Below are positions 60,850 to 64,000 of a DNA stretch of 64,000 bases, piece by piece. The number at the start of each line of letters is the position of its first letter. Position 1 is the stretch's first letter. The notes beneath the pieces were generated by a model. It had not been told where the DNA came from. It did not search any database and saw nothing but the letters and a program-made list of their open reading frames with translations. A program made the position numbers and the translations under genes. The DNA is from Corynebacterium sp. SCR221107. Lineage in GTDB: Bacteria > Actinomycetota > Actinomycetes > Mycobacteriales > Mycobacteriaceae. The stretch covers positions 2,666,001 to 2,730,000 of the forward strand of contig NZ_CP115670.1 in the NCBI RefSeq assembly GCF_027886475.1, given 5' to 3'.

Positions 60850-60880
60850 GGGTAGAAAACTTCAAGCGCTTGAAGTCAAG
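60850..60880 (-). promoter_or_regulatory. MerR-type promoter with perfect 18-bp palindrome
   Basis: On the minus strand TTGACT (60875-60880) and TACCCT (60850-60855) are 19 bp apart, the over-long spacing typical of MerR-activated promoters. The spacer carries the perfect palindrome ACTTCAAGCGCTTGAAGT (60860-60877). It is 39 bp upstream of the broken alcohol dehydrogenase and is probably the site of the MerR regulator at 59318-59776. Confidence 0.85.
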
Positions 60881-60898
60881 CATGTGTCCTAACAGGCA

Positions 60899-60935
60899 GA
60901 AAAGGCACAACCATTGAAGGTTGCGCCCTTTTTGA
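60899..60935 (-). terminator. Terminator of the VanW gene
   Basis: AAAAGGCACAACC pairs with GGTTGCGCCCTTTT (one bulge). On the minus strand it ends in TTTTCTGCCTGTT, 22 nt after the stop of the VanW gene. Confidence 0.8.
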
Positions 60936-60956
60936 AGTGCCCTTTTAAGCGACCGC

Positions 60957-62675
60957 CTAGCTACACGTCACAATGGGAGAGGGATCGTAGACCGTGGTGG
61001 TGGTTTCGCGGGAGAGCTCGGTACCGGACAGGTCGCGGATCACGCGGGTATCGGAGGTGGTAAAGCCCTGCGCGCCGGTAGAAGGCGAGCAGTCAGCGCC
61101 GCTTAAGGTGATCGAGTTCGGGGCGGTGTAGTTCCAGCGCCCGCCGTTGATCGACTCAACCTCCACGGTCTTGACGCCCATGAGGGACACGGTGATGCTC
61201 GCGCCGTCGAAAGCGGTGTCGATGCGCACCGGGTACTGCGAGGTGTTCTTGAACTGCAGATCGATTGCGCCCTCGTAGACCGTTGCCTCACGGCCGGCCG
61301 GGTAGCGGGAGATGTAGTAGGAGTGGGCGGTGTGCGCCACGTCCTCCATGCCCGCGAAGTAGGCGGCGTTGTACAAGGTGGTAGCGAACTGGGAGATGCC
61401 GCCGCCGACGGCGGTGTCGGCGTGTCCGTTGAGGATGATGCCGGACTCCACGAACCCTTGGGCCGTACCGCGCGGGCCGGTGTAGCCGTTGAGCGAGAAG
61501 GTGTCGCCGGGGGCGACGATCGCGCCGTTGACCATCTGCGCCACGCGCTGGATGTTCGTCCCGGAAGGGCCGGAGAATCCGCTGGTGCTGAAGGTGCCCA
61601 CGGTCTGATCGAAGGTGGCCGCGTTGGCCTGCTCGGTGGTGAAGGTGGCCGGTTCGTCGATGTAGACCGCGTCGAAGGTGCGCGCGGCGGCGTCGCCGAG
61701 CACGCGGTCGGCGAAGCCATCCATGGTCGGCGCCCAGTCCACGTGGACGCCGTCTTGGCTCGGGGTCACCGACTTCGAACCGCCGCTAAAGGAGATCGCG
61801 GCGTTGCGGCGCTCCTTCTCCGTCTGGCCCAGCCCCTCGCCCAGGATGGCCTGGGCCGCCTCAACGTTGATGTCGGTGCGCAGGTTCTTGCCGTCAGGGA
61901 CGAAGGTGACCACCTCGGCCAGGCGCTCGACGGGGATCGCCCCGTCGATGCCCTCGCGGCCACGGGCGGTGATAGCGCCCCCGGCCACGGCCTTGGCCGC
62001 GTCGCCTTCTTGGACGGCCTTGATCGCGTCCGGGCCTAACACCGGGTGGGTGGTGGTGGCGTCGACCTGCACACCTTCCGGCTTGAGCCAGTCATTGGTC
62101 ACCGCGGTCTTGAGTTCCTCCACATCGACCTCCTGGCCGTCGGCGGGGACTGGTTCGACATTGACGGTGCCACCGTTGATATTAAGCCCACCCTCGACCG
62201 CTGCGGGCGCGACCGCGGCGTGGATCTGCTCGAGCGCGGGAGTAAACACCGCCTCGTCGACCTTGGTGGCCGGATCGATCTCGTGGGTGCTAAAGAAACT
62301 GCTGATCCGCGTGATCGGGTTCATGGACTGACGTCCCGCGCTGAGCACGGTGGCCCGCCAGTCGATGCTCATGCCAGCCTGTTCGGGCACGAAGGTGGTA
62401 CTCAGGTTGCCAGCGCTCACGGTGACGCTCTTCGACGTCGCCGACTCCAGCTCGTTTTCCAGCTTTGCGACGGCGGCCGCCTCATCAAGGCCACCGATTT
62501 CCACCCCGCCCACGGTCACACCGCGCGGCACCGCGTCTTTAGACAGAAAGACGTCGGCGCCGTAGGCGACACCGCCGATAACAATGAGGCCTGCGGCTAC
62601 GCCGCCGATGTATGTGGCAGCGCGGGATCCCCGCTTGGGGGTTTGCTGATTTGAACCTGAGGCATGCACTCCCAC
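60957..62675 (-). CDS. VanW family protein (cell-wall associated)
   Basis: This 572-residue protein has an N-terminal membrane anchor (about residues 22-43), two peptidoglycan-binding-like repeats (about 60-330) and a C-terminal VanW domain (about 370-500). The VanW part shows TFSLNGYTGPRGTAQGF, GGGISQFATTLYNAAYFAG and HTAHSYYISRYPAGREAT. VanW/YoaR proteins lie at the cell envelope and probably bind peptidoglycan; their enzymatic role is not established. The GTG at 62675 appears leaderless (TACTAA upstream). A lipoprotein hydrolase gene precedes it on the same strand. Confidence 0.88.
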   Translation of the reverse strand: MGVHASGSNQQTPKRGSRAATYIGGVAAGLIVIGGVAYGADVFLSKDAVPRGVTVGGVEIGGLDEAAAVAKLENELESATSKSVTVSAGNLSTTFVPEQAGMSIDWRATVLSAGRQSMNPITRISSFFSTHEIDPATKVDEAVFTPALEQIHAAVAPAAVEGGLNINGGTVNVEPVPADGQEVDVEELKTAVTNDWLKPEGVQVDATTTHPVLGPDAIKAVQEGDAAKAVAGGAITARGREGIDGAIPVERLAEVVTFVPDGKNLRTDINVEAAQAILGEGLGQTEKERRNAAISFSGGSKSVTPSQDGVHVDWAPTMDGFADRVLGDAAARTFDAVYIDEPATFTTEQANAATFDQTVGTFSTSGFSGPSGTNIQRVAQMVNGAIVAPGDTFSLNGYTGPRGTAQGFVESGIILNGHADTAVGGGISQFATTLYNAAYFAGMEDVAHTAHSYYISRYPAGREATVYEGAIDLQFKNTSQYPVRIDTAFDGASITVSLMGVKTVEVESINGGRWNYTAPNSITLSGADCSPSTGAQGFTTSDTRVIRDLSGTELSRETTTTVYDPSPIVTCS

Positions 62676-62779
62676 TAATTTAGTAGCAGTTGGCCCTCAA
62701 TCAGCAATAACAGCGTAAACCCCCAGCCCACACGCCCCCATTTTTGTGTACGCGGCAACCTGTGGCGTCGTTAAGCTTC

Positions 62780-63994
62780 TTAGGAAGCGGCAACACGCGC
62801 AACGGAGGCGTCGAACTGCGCGCGCGGGTAGCTGCCGGACTGGACGGCGGCCACCACCGCGTCGACGGCCTCGACAAGCCCGGCGGTGGAAATCCACAGG
62901 GCCTGGTCCGCACCGGCTGACAAGGATGCGACCGCAGCCTGCGCGGGTGTATAGGAATCGCTGATCGCGCGCATTCCCGACAAATCATCGGTGTAGATAA
63001 GTCCCCCAAAGTTAAAGGAACGCAGCAAGTCGTAGGCGGCCGGATTGAGGCTGGACGCGGTGGCCTCGCCCAGCCCCGGCACGCTCATGTGCCCGACCAT
63101 GACCCCAGCCCCCTGCGGGCCGGTGGGACCGAGCAGGCTGTGATAGGGAACCAGGTCGTAGGTCTGTAGGTCCGCCAGCGGCGGGGTGAGCACCTGCCCG
63201 GTGTGGCTGTCGCCGCTGGCGCGCCCGTGGCCGGGGAAATGCTTATACACCGGCCGCACGCCGGCATCCAGCATGCCCTGGGAAAAGGCTGCGGCATAGG
63301 TGGCAACCACCGCGGGGTCATCGGAAAAGCTGCGGTCGCCGACCACGTCGAGCCCCGCACCATCGACGTCGACGACCGGGGCGAAGTTCACGGTAATGCC
63401 GTGACCAGCAAGCGTTGTGCCCAGATCGAAGGCCAGCCCGCGCACCTGCTCGGGGCTCATCGTCGCGGCCATTTGCTGTGGGGAGGGATAGTTGCCTAGA
63501 AGCTCGGCAAAGCGCTGCACGCGGCCGCCCTCGAAGTCGATGCTGACGTCAAAATCGCGTCCTACCTGCGTGCGCAGCGCGGCGATGTCGCGCCCCGGGG
63601 TGGAAAGCAGCTCCGGGTTGGTGGTCGAGCTGAGGAAGATTCCCCCTGCCCCCTGACGCAGTGCCCACAGCGCATCATCAAAGTCGGCCACGCCCACCAT
63701 GATGAGGCTGGCAGCCTGCGCACGCAGGTCAGCGGGGATGGCAACCGGGGCAGCGGCGGTTGCACTTCCCGTTACGGTTGCTTGGCTGCTTGCGGTCGCG
63801 CTTTCCGACGCCTGGGGCTCGGCCGGTGCAGGTGAGAATGATTGCGCGGTTTCTACGATCCCAGTGCTGGAGTCCTTCTGCCCCGGGGCGCTGCAGGCAC
63901 TCAGCGCCCAGGTGCCGCTCAAAAGGGCGAGAGCGCCCACGAGGGCTACAGCGGACGACCGACGGTGGCGGGCAGGGCGGGCGAAGAATTTCAT
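62780..63994 (-). CDS. Lipoprotein glycoside hydrolase family 3 (beta-N-acetylhexosaminidase, LpqI/NagZ-like)
   Basis: This 404-residue secreted lipoprotein has a signal peptide with lipobox LSAC (Cys near residue 34) and a Ser/Thr/Ala-rich linker. A GH3 catalytic domain follows, with SIDFEGGRVQRF (nucleophile-region Asp), and the KHFPGHGRASGDSHTG motif that holds the NagZ catalytic His-Asp pair. It resembles mycobacterial LpqI, which cleaves muropeptide N-acetylglucosamine during cell-wall recycling. The linker contains a copy of the dispersed-repeat core (63800-63812). The start is at the window edge, so the promoter is not visible. Confidence 0.9.
   Translation of the reverse strand: MKFFARPARHRRSSAVALVGALALLSGTWALSACSAPGQKDSSTGIVETAQSFSPAPAEPQASESATASSQATVTGSATAAAPVAIPADLRAQAASLIMVGVADFDDALWALRQGAGGIFLSSTTNPELLSTPGRDIAALRTQVGRDFDVSIDFEGGRVQRFAELLGNYPSPQQMAATMSPEQVRGLAFDLGTTLAGHGITVNFAPVVDVDGAGLDVVGDRSFSDDPAVVATYAAAFSQGMLDAGVRPVYKHFPGHGRASGDSHTGQVLTPPLADLQTYDLVPYHSLLGPTGPQGAGVMVGHMSVPGLGEATASSLNPAAYDLLRSFNFGGLIYTDDLSGMRAISDSYTPAQAAVASLSAGADQALWISTAGLVEAVDAVVAAVQSGSYPRAQFDASVARVAAS
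63800..63812 (+). repeat. Dispersed-repeat core inside the LpqI-like linker
   Basis: GCTTTCCGACGCC is exact and lies in the disordered linker (ASESATASS) of the lipoprotein, on the strand opposite to the gene. The flank TGGGG differs from TACGG. Confidence 0.6.
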
Positions 63995-64000
63995 AGTCTC

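Overview
The window is a 64 kb, GC-rich chromosomal segment of an actinobacterium, most likely a Corynebacterium. The evidence is a sulfate-assimilation cluster in the order fpr2 / cysI-cysX-cysH-cysD-cysN-cysY-cysZ, HspR/HAIR-controlled dnaK-grpE and clpB, sites matching the published McbR operator (TAGAC-N6-GTCTA), an adjacent ald-adhA pair, a bifunctional PutA, a BetP-like carrier, and many genes whose start codon lies about 7 nt after a -10 box (leaderless starts). The gene set dnaK-grpE-dnaJ-hspR, clpB, Fe-S oxidoreductase + alaT and ugd + dcd also recurs in Mycobacterium. No plasmid or complete prophage is visible; this is core genome with small accessory patches.

Layout. 0.2-5.5 kb: a membrane/winged-helix protein, clpB with two HAIR operators, and a divergent winged-helix + MmcQ pair. 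5.5-11.5 kb: LLM flavin oxidoreductase, DUF222-HNH protein, globin/FAD reductase, nitrilase-family hydrolase, and a small helical protein + DUF1023 hydrolase pair. 11.5-19 kb: adhA, ald, TRIC-type channel, PucR regulator and NCS1 permease. 19-24 kb: hspR, dnaJ, grpE, dnaK. 24.5-30.5 kb: putA, a compact ATPase, an AI-2E-family permease. 30.6-39 kb: the cys cluster and the divergent ferredoxin-NADP reductase. 39-45.5 kb: a Schlafen/AlbA_2 regulator facing a striking repeat array, malic enzyme, a second HNH protein, nucleosidase + YwiC-like protein, and a miniature FprA-like protein behind McbR-type sites. 45.7-52.6 kb: an Fe-S oxidoreductase with a Pro-Ala-Gly repeat tail, DUF1707 protein, alaT, ugd, dcd. 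52.7-54 kb: tRNA-Gly(CCC) followed by what looks like an eroded integrated element with two strong hairpins. 54-58 kb: betP-like carrier and an MMPL transporter. 58-60.9 kb: a decaying MerR-controlled redox operon (four broken genes, intact regulator, intact MerR-type promoter). 61-64 kb: VanW protein and a lipoprotein glycoside hydrolase (family 3).

How the parts work together. HspR, encoded beside dnaJ, probably represses dnaK-grpE and clpB through the HAIR elements. The cys genes reduce sulfate (CysD/N, CysH, CysI with electrons from Fpr2), with CysY supplying siroheme and CysZ transport. Ald and AdhA oxidise ethanol to acetate. PucR probably controls a purine, pyrimidine or hydantoin uptake function.

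The most unusual signals lie outside ordinary gene calls: a 19-bp dispersed repeat (TGCTTTCCGACGCCTACGG) found mainly between genes, a 12-bp/21-bp operator-like array upstream of the AlbA_2 gene, two inverted pairs of perfect DnaA boxes in intergenic regions, and the sulfur-regulated mini-FprA.
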